A stretch of DNA of 64,000 nt from Leptospira selangorensis (GCF_004769405.1 NZ_RQES01000018.1:62001-126000); one strand, 5' to 3'. Positions 50,372-59,665 are shown, numbered from the stretch's first letter. Translations and numbers: made by a program. Notes: generated by a model from the letters alone, not told the origin.

Positions 50372-51391
50372 ATGGGTTCGAAATATACACGCATTCTTCT
50401 TTTTATATTCGCTGCGGCGCCGATTTTTTTCACGGATAAGACTTATGCAGTTTCTCCGGACCAGACGAATCTTGCGATCCTGATAGATGAGAATAAGATA
50501 AACATAAAATTCATCAATATTTGCGTAAGTAATCTTGCACCACCTTTGGAAGAAGGTGGTGGACCTAAATCCCAGGCAGGGGTGGCAACTGCAGCGGAGA
50601 ATGCTCAGTCCGGACAACAGACCACTACCAGCGGACAAACTGAACTTTTCAAAAAACTGAATACTATAGACAATTATAGATCGTTCAAGAAGGCAAACCA
50701 AGCCGACTTCAACGGAAATATGTGGTATTTCCAGAGTAATTATAGTTTATCTTATAAAAACCTGAAGGCCGCGCAAGGGGAGATGAAAGATATCTTCCAA
50801 GTAGTTCACGAAAATTATATCAAAACTGCTCGTATCCTTTTAGAAGCTGCTTCTCCGATGATCATTCGTTCTAACGATAAGATCGCACAACATTTATTGA
50901 AGTTAGGATTTAGGGATCTCAAATCCTCCGAAGATAATTTTACAAGTGCTTATAATTCCTCTCCTTACCAATTTAGAGTAAAATTAGTACTTTTTGGAGA
51001 AGGGATCAAAATCGCAAGAAGAGCCAGAAGATTTGCACTTCTCGCAATGATCGCAGCGAAAACTCCTAATGATGATAAACGTGAGTTCCAATTCGTGAAC
51101 TTGGACGAGGTCAGAAATATAGCGGAGAAGGAAAATATCTCCGACTATGATCGTATCAGAAATACTTTAATTGATTATATAGATAACGAATTACTTTCTC
51201 CAAAGATTGCGCCTCCAGGAGAAGGAAAAGATAACCCTGTAGATTTGCTCGAAGTCCACGATGATAATTATAGTTTTATCACTAATGGAAGGGTTTCCTT
51301 TTTAGAAAAAAGTAATGAAGAGATCCGCGTAGACGATATCAATAAAAATGAAGCGTTACCTCCTGTTCCTGCCCAAGGAGGGAACAAGTAA
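50372..51391 (+). CDS. Exported protein of unknown function
   Basis: This 339-residue protein has a signal peptide (RILLFIFAAAPIFFTDKTYA), a Gly/Ala/Gln/Ser-rich linker (about 55-85) and a large helical domain ('WYFQSNYSLSYKNLKAAQGEMKDIFQVVHENYIKTARILLEAASPMI', 'RARRFALLAMIAAK'). The acidic C-terminal tail ends in a Pro-rich stretch. I recognise no family outside leptospires. Its TAA stop overlaps the ATG of the next gene (TAATG), so the two are translationally coupled and probably act together in the envelope. Confidence 0.8.
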   Translation: MGSKYTRILLFIFAAAPIFFTDKTYAVSPDQTNLAILIDENKINIKFINICVSNLAPPLEEGGGPKSQAGVATAAENAQSGQQTTTSGQTELFKKLNTIDNYRSFKKANQADFNGNMWYFQSNYSLSYKNLKAAQGEMKDIFQVVHENYIKTARILLEAASPMIIRSNDKIAQHLLKLGFRDLKSSEDNFTSAYNSSPYQFRVKLVLFGEGIKIARRARRFALLAMIAAKTPNDDKREFQFVNLDEVRNIAEKENISDYDRIRNTLIDYIDNELLSPKIAPPGEGKDNPVDLLEVHDDNYSFITNGRVSFLEKSNEEIRVDDINKNEALPPVPAQGGNK

Positions 51392-52047
51392 TGGATCTTC
51401 CTACTCCGGCCGAGATCATATCCCTTAGAGTAAAAGGCGGAAGATTTTGGAAATGGTTAGTAGTATTTTCACTCATTGCTGTGACAATACTTGCAGGAAG
51501 GATTTATTCTTCTCAGTCCACACAAGGATTCAGAGAAAGAAAAAAATCAGTGGATTCCAAGGTACGAATCTTAAGAGAGATCGGAAATTCATTCGAATCC
51601 TCTGAACTCAGAAAAGACCTCCAAAAAATAGAAAATTATTCGGCAGATCTTAACTCGGCCTCCAAAGCAGGAAGTGTCCAGGAAAAATCTGACAGCCTCG
51701 CGTTACTCGAAAGAGCACTTCCTGAATCTATGAAACGTTGGTCTGAATTTGCGGAAACTTCTTCCGATAAATTACTCCAGCATGTGGCTAAAGAATCTCG
51801 TTTTCTGAAAATGGAATCGGAAGATCATCATCCACTTACTGCAAAAGAAGAAGAAAGAGCCAATGATTATTTCAGAATGGCAAGAGAAGAGTGGTTGTCC
51901 GGAAACAAATTCCGCAGAGACGGAAATCATCTTTACGCATTAGTGCTATATAAAAGATCCTTAAAATACTCTCTATCCAGCTTGAAAGTATCCAAACTTC
52001 CTTATCCGGAAGAATACAGAAACGTTGCAAACCGTTTAGTTAAGTAA
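51391..52047 (+). CDS. Membrane-anchored helical protein of unknown function
   Basis: This 218-residue protein has one transmembrane segment near the N-terminus (WKWLVVFSLIAVTILAGRI), a coiled-coil-like periplasmic part ('KVRILREIGNSFESSELRKDLQKIENYSADLNSAS') and a TPR-like C-terminal helix pair ('ANDYFRMAREEWLSGNKFRRDGNHLYALVLYKRSLKYSLSS'). It overlaps the preceding gene by one base. The function is unknown; the coupling suggests a complex with the 50372 product. Confidence 0.8.
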   Translation: MDLPTPAEIISLRVKGGRFWKWLVVFSLIAVTILAGRIYSSQSTQGFRERKKSVDSKVRILREIGNSFESSELRKDLQKIENYSADLNSASKAGSVQEKSDSLALLERALPESMKRWSEFAETSSDKLLQHVAKESRFLKMESEDHHPLTAKEEERANDYFRMAREEWLSGNKFRRDGNHLYALVLYKRSLKYSLSSLKVSKLPYPEEYRNVANRLVK

Positions 52048-52154
52048 TAGCCTCAGAGTAAAAAAACTATTCTCCGCGTACAAAAAAGTAGAGGAATTTT
52101 CTCGCTTAGGCTTCAAAAGAAGTCATTCTGGGGGAAATTATCCTCCTTCTCCCA

Positions 52155-53276
52155 ATGAGAATCGAAGTTTTATATAAATTTTTTCTCTATAGCCCCGCCA
52201 GTCATTTACCAGTATGGGAAGAAGGAACAGGCTTACTAGGATTACTCCCTAAAGAAAGAGTTCTAATGGAACTCGCAGACTTGAGCGCTGCCGAAAGGGA
52301 ATTTGAAAGGATCCCTGAAGAATTTTTGATCCGAGAAATTCCAGAAACCGTTCTAGCATTTTTCCAAAAACAAAGAACCATACCTGTCTTAGGTCCATTC
52401 GGAGAAAAATTAGAGGATTGGGACAAACCTAGGTTTCTCTCCGAACTTAGCAGATCTTCTTGGATGGCTAAGGAGACAGAAAAACCGAAAGTCTCTCCAC
52501 AAAAAACGGAAGAAGAAAAGGCAAAACAAAGCCAATGGTTTATGGAAGTACTTCTCCAAAACTTTCCGGATGGATTAATTGCGACGGACTTGGATGGACA
52601 TACTGTATTTTATAACGAGACATTCGAAAAAGATATACTCGTCAAAAAATGGTTTAGAGACAGCATTCTTCAGGCGGAAAAACTACTGAAAGAAATGTCC
52701 AAGGACTTACTTGGAAATTATCTCAAAACTCATGAATTAAGATTGGAAGAAGGTAGGCTTTCCGTTCAGACATTTATTCCGGACCTGGATTGTATCGTAA
52801 GGGTATCTATCTTAAAGCAAAAAGGAAAACCTCTGGGTTATCTATATCATTTCTCCCCGGCTTCCGCAAAACTAAACAGCCAAGATGGGGAGGGATTTGC
52901 GTTCCCTTCAGTCACGGAAGCGTTCAATCAAAAACTTCCACTCGAAACAATGTTAAAAGAAGTGGAAGGAAGTTATATTTATCATACACTTAAAAGAAAC
53001 CAAGAGAATGTTTCCCATGCCGCCTTGGATCTGGGAGTGCCAAGAACCACTCTACAAAATAGAATTAAGTTTTTGGATTTAACCAGTAAGTTTAAATTGA
53101 ATAAGGACCAGCCGATCCCTAGAAAGAAAACAGGCAAACAAAGTCCTCCTAAAAAGGCAGTTTCGCAGACAAACAAACCTGCGGTCGCGGAAACCAAACC
53201 AAAACCTGCTTCAAAAAAAAAGCAGGTAAGTTCTAAGAAAAAATCCACGTCTAAAAAAAGGACAAAGCAAAAATAA
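52155..53276 (+). CDS. PAS-domain regulator with Fis-type HTH and lysine-rich tail
   Basis: This is a 373-residue protein. A PAS-like domain lies at about 125-225 ('WFMEVLLQNFPDGLIATDLDGHTVFYNETFEKDI'). A Fis-type helix-turn-helix follows at about 262-305 ('LKEVEGSYIYHTLKRNQENVSHAALDLGVPRTTLQNRIK'). No AAA+ domain lies between them, so it is not a classical sigma-54 activator. The last 60 residues are very Lys/Pro/Ser-rich (KKKQVSSKKKSTSKKR), like a histone tail, which should increase nonspecific DNA binding. It lies just upstream of rho, but a separate promoter candidate lies between them. Confidence 0.85.
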   Translation: MRIEVLYKFFLYSPASHLPVWEEGTGLLGLLPKERVLMELADLSAAEREFERIPEEFLIREIPETVLAFFQKQRTIPVLGPFGEKLEDWDKPRFLSELSRSSWMAKETEKPKVSPQKTEEEKAKQSQWFMEVLLQNFPDGLIATDLDGHTVFYNETFEKDILVKKWFRDSILQAEKLLKEMSKDLLGNYLKTHELRLEEGRLSVQTFIPDLDCIVRVSILKQKGKPLGYLYHFSPASAKLNSQDGEGFAFPSVTEAFNQKLPLETMLKEVEGSYIYHTLKRNQENVSHAALDLGVPRTTLQNRIKFLDLTSKFKLNKDQPIPRKKTGKQSPPKKAVSQTNKPAVAETKPKPASKKKQVSSKKKSTSKKRTKQK

Positions 53277-53281
53277 AAGCC

Positions 53282-53309
53282 TTGACAGAGTTTGTAATCT
53301 GGAAATAGT
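53282..53309 (+). promoter_or_regulatory. Candidate rho promoter
   Basis: TTGACA (53282-53287) is followed after 16 bases by AATAGT (53304-53309). This would give a leader of about 170 bases before the rho ATG. The leader contains the inverted repeat CAAACG CT CGTTTG (53345-53358). A long leader fits attenuation-type autoregulation known for rho in other bacteria, but that is inference. Confidence 0.45.
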
Positions 53310-53485
53310 CCACATTAAGAGCCGACCCTTTCCTCTCTTCCGAGCAAACGCTCGTTTGAAAAAATAAGGGATTCCCCGGTCGCTTAAAAAAAGAACCGAC
53401 TACCCGGATCCTTCAAAACCCGCTCTTAATCGAATAAAAAATGAATACAGGAAGGTCCTCCTTCCAAATCCAATAACGGTATTCC

Positions 53486-54910
53486 ATGGCCAATCCAAGA
53501 CGAGACTCCAAGCCCCGAAACAACTATCAAAACAACAATAACGACGCACAAAACGATAATAACGAAGAAGAACCGAATTTACCGGAAGATGATCCGGAAA
53601 CAGCGGAGATCCGTTCCAGAAAAAGACGTCGTGGTTCCTACGAGGGACCTACACCTGCTCCTATTGATTTAGTAGCGCTTAAAAAAACATCCATTGCAGA
53701 ACTGATCGAAGTCGCTAAGAACCTTGGCGTAGAGAACACAGGCGGACTAAAAAAGCAAAACTTAATATTCGCCATCCTACAAGCCCAGGCGGAGAGAGAA
53801 GGTCAGGTCCATGCGGCCGGCGTTATGGAAAGACTTCCGGACGGATATGGTTTCCTTAGATCTCCGGATTATAATTACGTTCCGGGACCGGATGATATTT
53901 ACGTATCTCCTTCCCAGATCAAATTATTCGGACTCAGAACGGGAGACACTGTCGAAGGTCAGATCCGACCTCCAAAAGAATCCGAAAGATTCTTTGCTAT
54001 GCTCCGAGTGGAAACCGTAAACGGATACACTCCTGATGTAGCAAGCAAACGTGCCTTATTCGATAACTTAACTCCGTTATATCCGAATGAAAGATTGAGA
54101 ATGGAGCATGACCCTTCTCAACTAGATACAAGGATCGTAGATTTAATGTGCCCGATCGGAAAAGGACAGAGAGCACTCATCGTAGCCCCTCCAAGAACTG
54201 GTAAAACCATTCTGATGCAAAATGTCGCAAACGCGATCACAAGCAACCACCCTGAAGTTACACTCATCGTACTACTCATAGACGAGCGTCCGGAAGAAGT
54301 AACAGACATGGCCCGTAACGTAAGGGGAGAGGTAGTATCTTCTACATTCGACGAACCTGCTACTCGCCACGTCCAAGTTGCAGAGATGGTCATCGAAAAA
54401 GCAAAACGCCTCGTGGAACACGGAAGAGACGTGGTCATTCTACTCGACTCCATCACCCGTTTGGCTCGTGCTTATAACCAGGTCATCCCAACATCCGGAA
54501 AAATACTCTCCGGTGGTGTGGACTCGAATGCACTTCACAAACCGAAAAGATTCTTCGGAGCCGCTCGAAATATCGAAGAGGGCGGATCTTTGACGATTAT
54601 CGCAACAGCGCTCGTAGACACCGGATCCAAAATGGACGAGGTGATCTTCGAAGAGTTCAAAGGTACCGGTAATATGGAAATCCATTTGGACAGAAAACTC
54701 TCCGACAAGAGGATTTTCCCTGCGATCGACATCAATAAGTCCGGAACCAGAAAAGAGGAGCTCCTACTACCTAAGGAAACCCTCCAGAAGGTCTTTGTGC
54801 TCCGAAAAGTGCTTTCTCCCATGAGCATCACAGAAAGCATGGAATTATTACTCGAGAAGATGAGACAGTCTAAGACTAACGAGAGCTTCTTGGGCAGTAT
54901 GAACGCCTAA
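53486..54910 (+). CDS. rho: Transcription termination factor Rho
   Basis: This 474-residue RNA-dependent ATPase has a Rho N-terminal domain (about 58-105, '[33 protein letters not shown]'). The cold-shock-like RNA-binding domain has '[16 protein letters not shown]'. Walker A is APPRTGKT (234-241) and Walker B is '[17 protein letters not shown]'. Q-loop and R-loop segments are present, with '[32 protein letters not shown]'. The first 55 residues are an Asn/Asp/Glu/Arg-rich extension, a feature seen in many but not all Rho proteins. rpmE follows after 24 bases. Confidence 0.97.
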   Translation: MANPRRDSKPRNNYQNNNNDAQNDNNEEEPNLPEDDPETAEIRSRKRRRGSYEGPTPAPIDLVALKKTSIAELIEVAKNLGVENTGGLKKQNLIFAILQAQAEREGQVHAAGVMERLPDGYGFLRSPDYNYVPGPDDIYVSPSQIKLFGLRTGDTVEGQIRPPKESERFFAMLRVETVNGYTPDVASKRALFDNLTPLYPNERLRMEHDPSQLDTRIVDLMCPIGKGQRALIVAPPRTGKTILMQNVANAITSNHPEVTLIVLLIDERPEEVTDMARNVRGEVVSSTFDEPATRHVQVAEMVIEKAKRLVEHGRDVVILLDSITRLARAYNQVIPTSGKILSGGVDSNALHKPKRFFGAARNIEEGGSLTIIATALVDTGSKMDEVIFEEFKGTGNMEIHLDRKLSDKRIFPAIDINKSGTRKEELLLPKETLQKVFVLRKVLSPMSITESMELLLEKMRQSKTNESFLGSMNA

Positions 54911-54934
54911 TAAGATTTTGGAAAAGGGGACAAC

Positions 54935-55135
54935 ATGAAAACAGACATTCATCCTAAATACGCTGACGCCAAAATTCGCTGCGCTTGTGGGGCGGTTTAC
55001 GAGACTCGCACTACGGTCGGAGACATCCACGTGGAAATTTGCTCCAACTGCCACCCATACTTCACCGGAAAATCCAAAATTCTGGATACAACCGGTCGAG
55101 TAGACAAGTTCAAGAAAAAATACAAAATCTCCTAA
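54935..55135 (+). CDS. rpmE: 50S ribosomal protein L31 (zinc-binding form)
   Basis: This 66-residue protein starts [19 protein letters not shown]. Four cysteines (Cys16, Cys18 in 'RCACGA' and the pair in '[11 protein letters not shown]') mark the zinc-containing C+ form. An AAAGGGG ribosome site precedes the ATG. The rho-rpmE order is common in bacteria. Confidence 0.95.
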   Translation: MKTDIHPKYADAKIRCACGAVYETRTTVGDIHVEICSNCHPYFTGKSKILDTTGRVDKFKKKYKIS

Positions 55136-55151
55136 TCGGGATTTTAGGTTT

Positions 55152-55251
55152 GGGGGCGTCCCCTTTGCTTTCGCAAAGGTCGGGCTCCTCCGAGCTGCGC
55201 TTGCGCTCCGGTCGCTTCGCGACTGCTACGCACTCTTCGGATCCCTGACGC
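55152..55251. repeat. Multi-hairpin G+C-rich intergenic element
   Basis: An outer GCGTC (55156-55160) / GACGC (55247-55251) pair encloses four small hairpins: CCTTTGC/GCAAAGG (55162-55179), GCTC/GAGC (55184-55195), GCGC/GCGC (55197-55206) and GTCGC/GCGAC (55211-55223). Part of it (CGGGCTCCTCCG) matches the complement of a stretch near 15945-15963. No coding character is seen. Confidence 0.65.
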
Positions 55252-55329
55252 GATCAAAAAAGAAATCTTCCCGCTTAAAAGTGCTTTCCTGCTCTATCAA
55301 CAAAGTCTAATCTAAGAAAGGCAATTATC

Positions 55330-56124
55330 ATGTCAGTAATGGATTTTAACAGATATAAAGAAATCAACGACCAAAGGTTGAACTATAGAGAAATGGAAGA
55401 CGCCACAGTCGTTTCCAACTATAGAAACGTAGGTTGTGGAGACGGATATCGTATCTATCTTAAAATAGACGATAACAGAAAAGTCACTGATGCAAGTTAT
55501 ACTACCACAGGTTGTGGATTCGGGATCGTTGCACTTGCAATGGCCACAGAGATCGCTAAGGGAAAAACCATAGACGAATTGAAAAACGTCACCACCGACG
55601 ACGTCGAAAAACAATTCGAGTTTCCTGAGCGTCGTAAAAATTATCCTGAGTCTGCAGTAGCAGCACTCCAACAAGCAATCCATGATTACGAAACCGGAGC
55701 AGGAGTTCCGAAAGAAAGAAGGATCACTGCCGCAAAAGCAAAAGAGATTCTTGCGGAAACCGGAAGCCTAAAAGGTCAGGACTTATCTTCTATCATATTA
55801 GAAAAAGAAGATCTACATGGAGTGGATTTCTCCGGAGCAAACTTAAACAACGCATTCTTAACCAACTGTAATTTTGCAGGAGCCAATTTTGAAGGTGCAC
55901 GACTTCGTGGAGCCTTCTTGAATGGAGCGGACCTAACAGGCGCCAATCTAAAAGGTGCGGATTTACGTTGGGCAAAACTCGCGGGGGCCAAGATAGAGGG
56001 TGCGGACTTTACGGACGCAGTCTATGATATAGGCACCAGAGTGGACCAAAGACAAATACATATTTTCTCTTCCATGAAGAAGGAAGGAAAAGATATCTAT
56101 ATGGAGAAACATGAAGCCGGGTGA
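55330..56124 (+). CDS. NifU/IscU-like domain fused to pentapeptide repeats
   Basis: This is a 264-residue fusion. Residues about 1-125 resemble the IscU/NifU scaffold fold: 'NVGCGDGYRIYLKIDDNRKVTDASYTTTGCGFGIVALAMATEIAKGKTIDEL', with Cys36 and Cys62 at the first two cluster positions. The third Cys is replaced ('NYPESAVAALQQAI' where scaffolds have HCS). Residues about 160-230 are pentapeptide repeats (A[DN]LxxA pattern, e.g. GADLTGANLKGADLRWAKL), which form a right-handed quadrilateral helix. It may bind a metal or act as a carrier rather than a full Fe-S scaffold. The next 63-residue gene overlaps it by 14 bases. Confidence 0.82.
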   Translation: MSVMDFNRYKEINDQRLNYREMEDATVVSNYRNVGCGDGYRIYLKIDDNRKVTDASYTTTGCGFGIVALAMATEIAKGKTIDELKNVTTDDVEKQFEFPERRKNYPESAVAALQQAIHDYETGAGVPKERRITAAKAKEILAETGSLKGQDLSSIILEKEDLHGVDFSGANLNNAFLTNCNFAGANFEGARLRGAFLNGADLTGANLKGADLRWAKLAGAKIEGADFTDAVYDIGTRVDQRQIHIFSSMKKEGKDIYMEKHEAG

Positions 56125-56302
56125 TAAAGCTAAACTAACTAAAAGAAGTTTTCTTTTAAAAGGAGTGATCGTACTCACCGGCGCTCAAGTGGAGATCCAA
56201 GAGATCAATGGAGACAAAGTTTCCGTCCTATATAATGATCGAGAAGGATATCCTCACACAATCGAAGATCTCACCCTCGCAGATCTTGCTCCTATAGAAT
56301 AA
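56111..56302 (+). CDS. Small protein coupled to the NifU-like fusion
   Basis: This 63-residue, beta-rich protein (KPGDKAKLTKRSFLLKGVIV; GDKVSVLYNDREGYPHTIEDL) resembles a small SH3-like barrel. Its ATG lies inside the last codons of the NifU-like gene (ATGAAGCCGGGTGA), so translation is probably coupled. I do not recognise a family. The overlap suggests a joint function. Confidence 0.65.
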   Translation: MKPGDKAKLTKRSFLLKGVIVLTGAQVEIQEINGDKVSVLYNDREGYPHTIEDLTLADLAPIE

Positions 56303-56324
56303 TAAAGCTCACGCTAAGCCGCTA

Positions 56325-56352
56325 AGATTAGAAATTAAAAAATTTCTAATCT
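56325..56352. repeat. Perfect 12-pair inverted repeat
   Basis: AGATTAGAAATT (56325-56336) and AATTTCTAATCT (56341-56352) flank AAAA. There is no T tract on the plus strand, so it is not a standard terminator for the preceding gene; it lies 50 bases before the WG-repeat gene. Confidence 0.6.
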
Positions 56353-56401
56353 AAATTCAAGAACATTGTCTTATTTCGGGTTTATTTGGATTATATTAAA
56401 T

Positions 56402-57487
56402 ATGATCCGGGCACTTCTTATATTTTTCCTTGTTCAAGGAGTTTTAAGCGCGGAAGAAAAAATTCCCTCTCTTATGCCTGTGCCGGTAGGAGGGAACTTA
56501 TGTAGATACATTGACGAAGAAGGGAATTTTAAATTTAAAACCTATTATAAATGTTCTGATTTCGAATCTGATATGGCTGTGGTGTACGGAAGGGATTATT
56601 CACACTCACTTATCGATCAGAAAGGGAAGGAAATTAGAAAGCTACCGTCCGGATACGAATACATCGGGGTGAAAAACGAAAAGATCAAAATCCGAAAAGA
56701 CGGACGATTCGGAATGATGGATTTGAACGGTAGGATCATTGTAAAACCGGAATATCCTATTTTAGGATATGAATCCGAGGGAAGAATCGCATACTGCGTA
56801 CAACACATAAGGGATTGCGGTTATTTAGATTCGAACGGAGAAAAAAAATTAGGCGGGGATTTTATCCGAGTAGATGATTTTAAGAACAACACCGCCAAAA
56901 TTCATAACAAAGAAAATCAAATTACAATCATCGATCTAGAAGGAAAAAGTATTCTGCCGATAGGATCGGAAGCTCCTTGTGGCATGGGGGAAGGACCTTT
57001 TCCGGTTATTTCCGGCCCAAACAAAGAGATCCGCTATTATAGTTTAGATGGAAAATGGAAAGATCTACCTACAGGCGTAAGATTAGTATCCATATTTTCG
57101 GAAGGATTTTCTTTTTTCTATAAGGATCGTTCTTTCGGAGTTTTGAATGAAAAATTCGAGATCGTTTGGGAGAAACCGTTTCCGGATCTGAATAAACTTT
57201 TTATTTACGAACATAGTCCTGTCACTGACAAGGATAGACAAAACTCAGTTTGTTATTTGCCATTACAATATAAATCCGGATTTGCGCTCGTCCCCCTAAA
57301 AGACCCGTCCTATCATATTGAATTTCTGGATACTAAGGGAAATCCGCTTGGAACAGTAAGATTTATCAATGCACAATATTTTCGTGGAAATTTAGCAAAA
57401 GTAGAATTTACAAAAGAACATTTGGTTTACCAAGGGATCTTAAATCGTTCAGGCAAGATCATCTATACATATTTAAAACGAGATTAG
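56402..57487 (+). CDS. WG-repeat exported protein
   Basis: This is 361 residues from the ATG at 56402, which gives a clean signal peptide (MIRALLIFFLVQGVLSAEE); a TTG start 36 bases earlier would disrupt it. The mature part has WG-type repeats ('HSLIDQKGKEIRKLPSGYEYIGVKNEKIKIRKDGRFGMMDLNGRIIVKPEYP', 'RIAYCVQHIRDCGYLDSNGEKKL', 'SFGVLNEKFEIVWEKPF'), each a beta-hairpin of a likely beta-solenoid or propeller. Its role is unknown. There is no lipobox. Confidence 0.78.
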   Translation: MIRALLIFFLVQGVLSAEEKIPSLMPVPVGGNLCRYIDEEGNFKFKTYYKCSDFESDMAVVYGRDYSHSLIDQKGKEIRKLPSGYEYIGVKNEKIKIRKDGRFGMMDLNGRIIVKPEYPILGYESEGRIAYCVQHIRDCGYLDSNGEKKLGGDFIRVDDFKNNTAKIHNKENQITIIDLEGKSILPIGSEAPCGMGEGPFPVISGPNKEIRYYSLDGKWKDLPTGVRLVSIFSEGFSFFYKDRSFGVLNEKFEIVWEKPFPDLNKLFIYEHSPVTDKDRQNSVCYLPLQYKSGFALVPLKDPSYHIEFLDTKGNPLGTVRFINAQYFRGNLAKVEFTKEHLVYQGILNRSGKIIYTYLKRD

Positions 57488-57559
57488 ATGAATCCGAGAT
57501 CTTGTAAACTTACCTAAATAAGAGATTGCATTTTATCTAAAACAAGTTCTTTAGAGAAA

Positions 57560-59443
57560 GTGATCCGCTTTTCAAAAGGCATCCTTGTCTTCTTATTTTC
57601 GACCGCGTTCTTGATCGGATGCAGTTCTGCAACGTATTCCACAATTTCTTATTCCAAATACGAACAGATACGTAGTGTTCGAGCAAATGCAATTTCTTCC
57701 GAAGAGCTAAGCCTAATTACGACCAGATTTTTAAAAAGTAATGATCTATACAAAAGATACCAGGAAGCCCCCAGAGTAGTCATCTACGATCTTGATAACA
57801 GATTGGTTGCATTAAAAACCAGAGAGCTCGCGTATTATCTTTCCGAATTATGTTATCATGTAGGATCCGAATTGGACCTGGAAGACCCGATGTTCGCAAG
57901 GATGTTTGCTTCTTCCTTAGTATATTCATATACGTATCTATTCGATAAAAAAGCTATCCCTGCAGCGGATCCATTCTCCATGGAATTTAGATTTGCATTA
58001 GAAACATATAATAGATCACTCGCACAATTGGTTCGATTTGCCAAAAGGAATAGGAAACTCGCGAATCTAACCGATCTAAACCTTCCGCTCATAAGAGGCG
58101 CACTCTCCATGACCAGGGCAGAAGTGGAGACGGCCTGGACTCCAAAAAACTTCTTAGAGGTCGAAGTCGCTTACGATTATAAAAATGCGGGATTCTCCAA
58201 CCAAATCAGTAAATTCGGGATAGGAACTCCTCTTATCCTAATTAGAAAACATCCTGAAAAAGAACCGGAAGAAAGAAGAAAATACGAATTCGTAGCCGGA
58301 GTAGGCCAGGCATATCCCGGGACGGCTCTTCTGACCCTGGAAGAGTCTTATTTAGAAAATCGTAATTTAACTTTAAAGGCAGTTATACATCTATACGATC
58401 CTGTGCATAGGGACCGTGTCCAATTTTCCGGATTGGATTTGCCGATGGAAAGTGATACGACCACTCCTTTGGCGTATATGTTGTCAGGGGCGGAAAAGAG
58501 AGACGGATTTTTTGCGAAGTTCGACGGAGAGGTGGCCTTAGAAAGAAAGGGCCTCTATCTAGTATACCCATACAGAAAAGGAAAAATCCCAGTGGTGTTT
58601 GTGCATGGGCTTGCTTCTTCTCCTTTTATTTGGTTTCCAATGATCAACGAACTTTTGGCGGATCCTAAGATCAAGGATAACTATCAGTTCTGGGTATATT
58701 GGTACCCTACAGGAAATCCGATCACGATTTCCGCCGCGGATTTTAGGGATACACTTAGAGATTTACGAAAAACTTATGATCCGAAAGGAGAAGATTCCTC
58801 TTTCGATAAGATGATGATTGTGGGCCATAGTATGGGTGGACTTCTATCCAAACTAATGGTAACCAGGAGTAAAAAAGAAGATTGGATGAAAGTTGCGAAT
58901 GTTTCTTCCGAAAAATTCGAATCACTTAACTCAGAGTCAAAGTTAGAAGTAAAAAGAGTATTCGAATTCAAACCGTTACCGTTTGTAAAAAGGGTGGTGT
59001 TCATTGCGACACCGCATAGAGGGTCCAATCTTGCCGAAGGATTTTTAGCTTCTATCGCAAGGATCTTATTCGTACTTCCAAAAGGTGCTCTTCATAATAT
59101 AGGAAAGGCCTACAAATTTCTAACCTCAGATTCCGAAGAAGAATCTATTCTTCCGGAAACCTATGGAGTAGATGGACTTTCTCCAAATAGTCTGTTCATG
59201 AAAGTCACCGGAGAATTAAAACCTGAGGTTCCTTTTCATTCTATCATAGGAAATTCTAAGTTTAGGGATTTGGAATGGATCAATGATTCCGTAGTTTCTT
59301 ATGATAGTTCTCATATAGATGGAGCGGAATCCGAACTTTTGATAGATTCGGATCATTCTGTCCAAGATCATATGCCTACAATTCTGGAGATCAAAAGAAT
59401 TCTCTGGGAACATTCCGGGATAAAAAATTTCATTCCCAAATAA
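57560..59443 (+). CDS. Alpha/beta-hydrolase (lipase-like) lipoprotein
   Basis: This is 627 residues from a GTG at 57560 with AGAGAAA just upstream. A signal peptide and lipobox (FLIGC) end at Cys21. Residues about 30-330 form a mixed domain of unknown type. The hydrolase domain is at about 335-600: the oxyanion region 'VVFVHGLASSPFIWFPMINELL', nucleophile elbow 'MIVGHSMGG' and 'VVFIATPHRGSNLAEG', with a late His in 'IDSDHSVQDH'. This fits PGAP1/triacylglycerol-lipase-like enzymes. I predict an envelope-located esterase or lipase; the substrate is unknown. Confidence 0.87.
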   Translation: MIRFSKGILVFLFSTAFLIGCSSATYSTISYSKYEQIRSVRANAISSEELSLITTRFLKSNDLYKRYQEAPRVVIYDLDNRLVALKTRELAYYLSELCYHVGSELDLEDPMFARMFASSLVYSYTYLFDKKAIPAADPFSMEFRFALETYNRSLAQLVRFAKRNRKLANLTDLNLPLIRGALSMTRAEVETAWTPKNFLEVEVAYDYKNAGFSNQISKFGIGTPLILIRKHPEKEPEERRKYEFVAGVGQAYPGTALLTLEESYLENRNLTLKAVIHLYDPVHRDRVQFSGLDLPMESDTTTPLAYMLSGAEKRDGFFAKFDGEVALERKGLYLVYPYRKGKIPVVFVHGLASSPFIWFPMINELLADPKIKDNYQFWVYWYPTGNPITISAADFRDTLRDLRKTYDPKGEDSSFDKMMIVGHSMGGLLSKLMVTRSKKEDWMKVANVSSEKFESLNSESKLEVKRVFEFKPLPFVKRVVFIATPHRGSNLAEGFLASIARILFVLPKGALHNIGKAYKFLTSDSEEESILPETYGVDGLSPNSLFMKVTGELKPEVPFHSIIGNSKFRDLEWINDSVVSYDSSHIDGAESELLIDSDHSVQDHMPTILEIKRILWEHSGIKNFIPK

Positions 59444-59500
59444 TATTATAATTTATGAATATTTTATGAAATTCATAGCTACCTTTTTTCTAAAAACGAA

Positions 59501-59546
59501 TATCCAATTTGGAATATAAGATACTTTCTATATTCAATTTGGGATA
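59501..59546. repeat. Two copies of a TATCCAATTTGGGATA-like palindrome
   Basis: TATCCAATTTGGAATA (59501-59516) and TATTCAATTTGGGATA (59531-59546) lie exactly 30 bases apart, start to start. A third copy (TATCCAATTTGGGATA) is at 7591-7606 upstream of the PA-like gene. They lie between converging genes. Confidence 0.6.
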
Positions 59547-59665
59547 AGAACATTTTTCCATATTTAAAATTTTTATGCCTGTATTGCCGGTGCCGAACGT
59601 TAGTGTTGTCAGCAGAGAGAAGTTCCAAGTGGAACCTTGCACAAAATAGAAAGCGAATTAACTCG

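Noticed and set aside
55122..55147. Weak inverted repeat after rpmE (AAAATCTCC/GGGATTTT)
   Set aside because: Bulged stem with no T tract; not convincing as a terminator.
55793..55991. Antisense frames in the pentapeptide-repeat region
   Set aside because: Caused by the regular repeat codons on the other strand.
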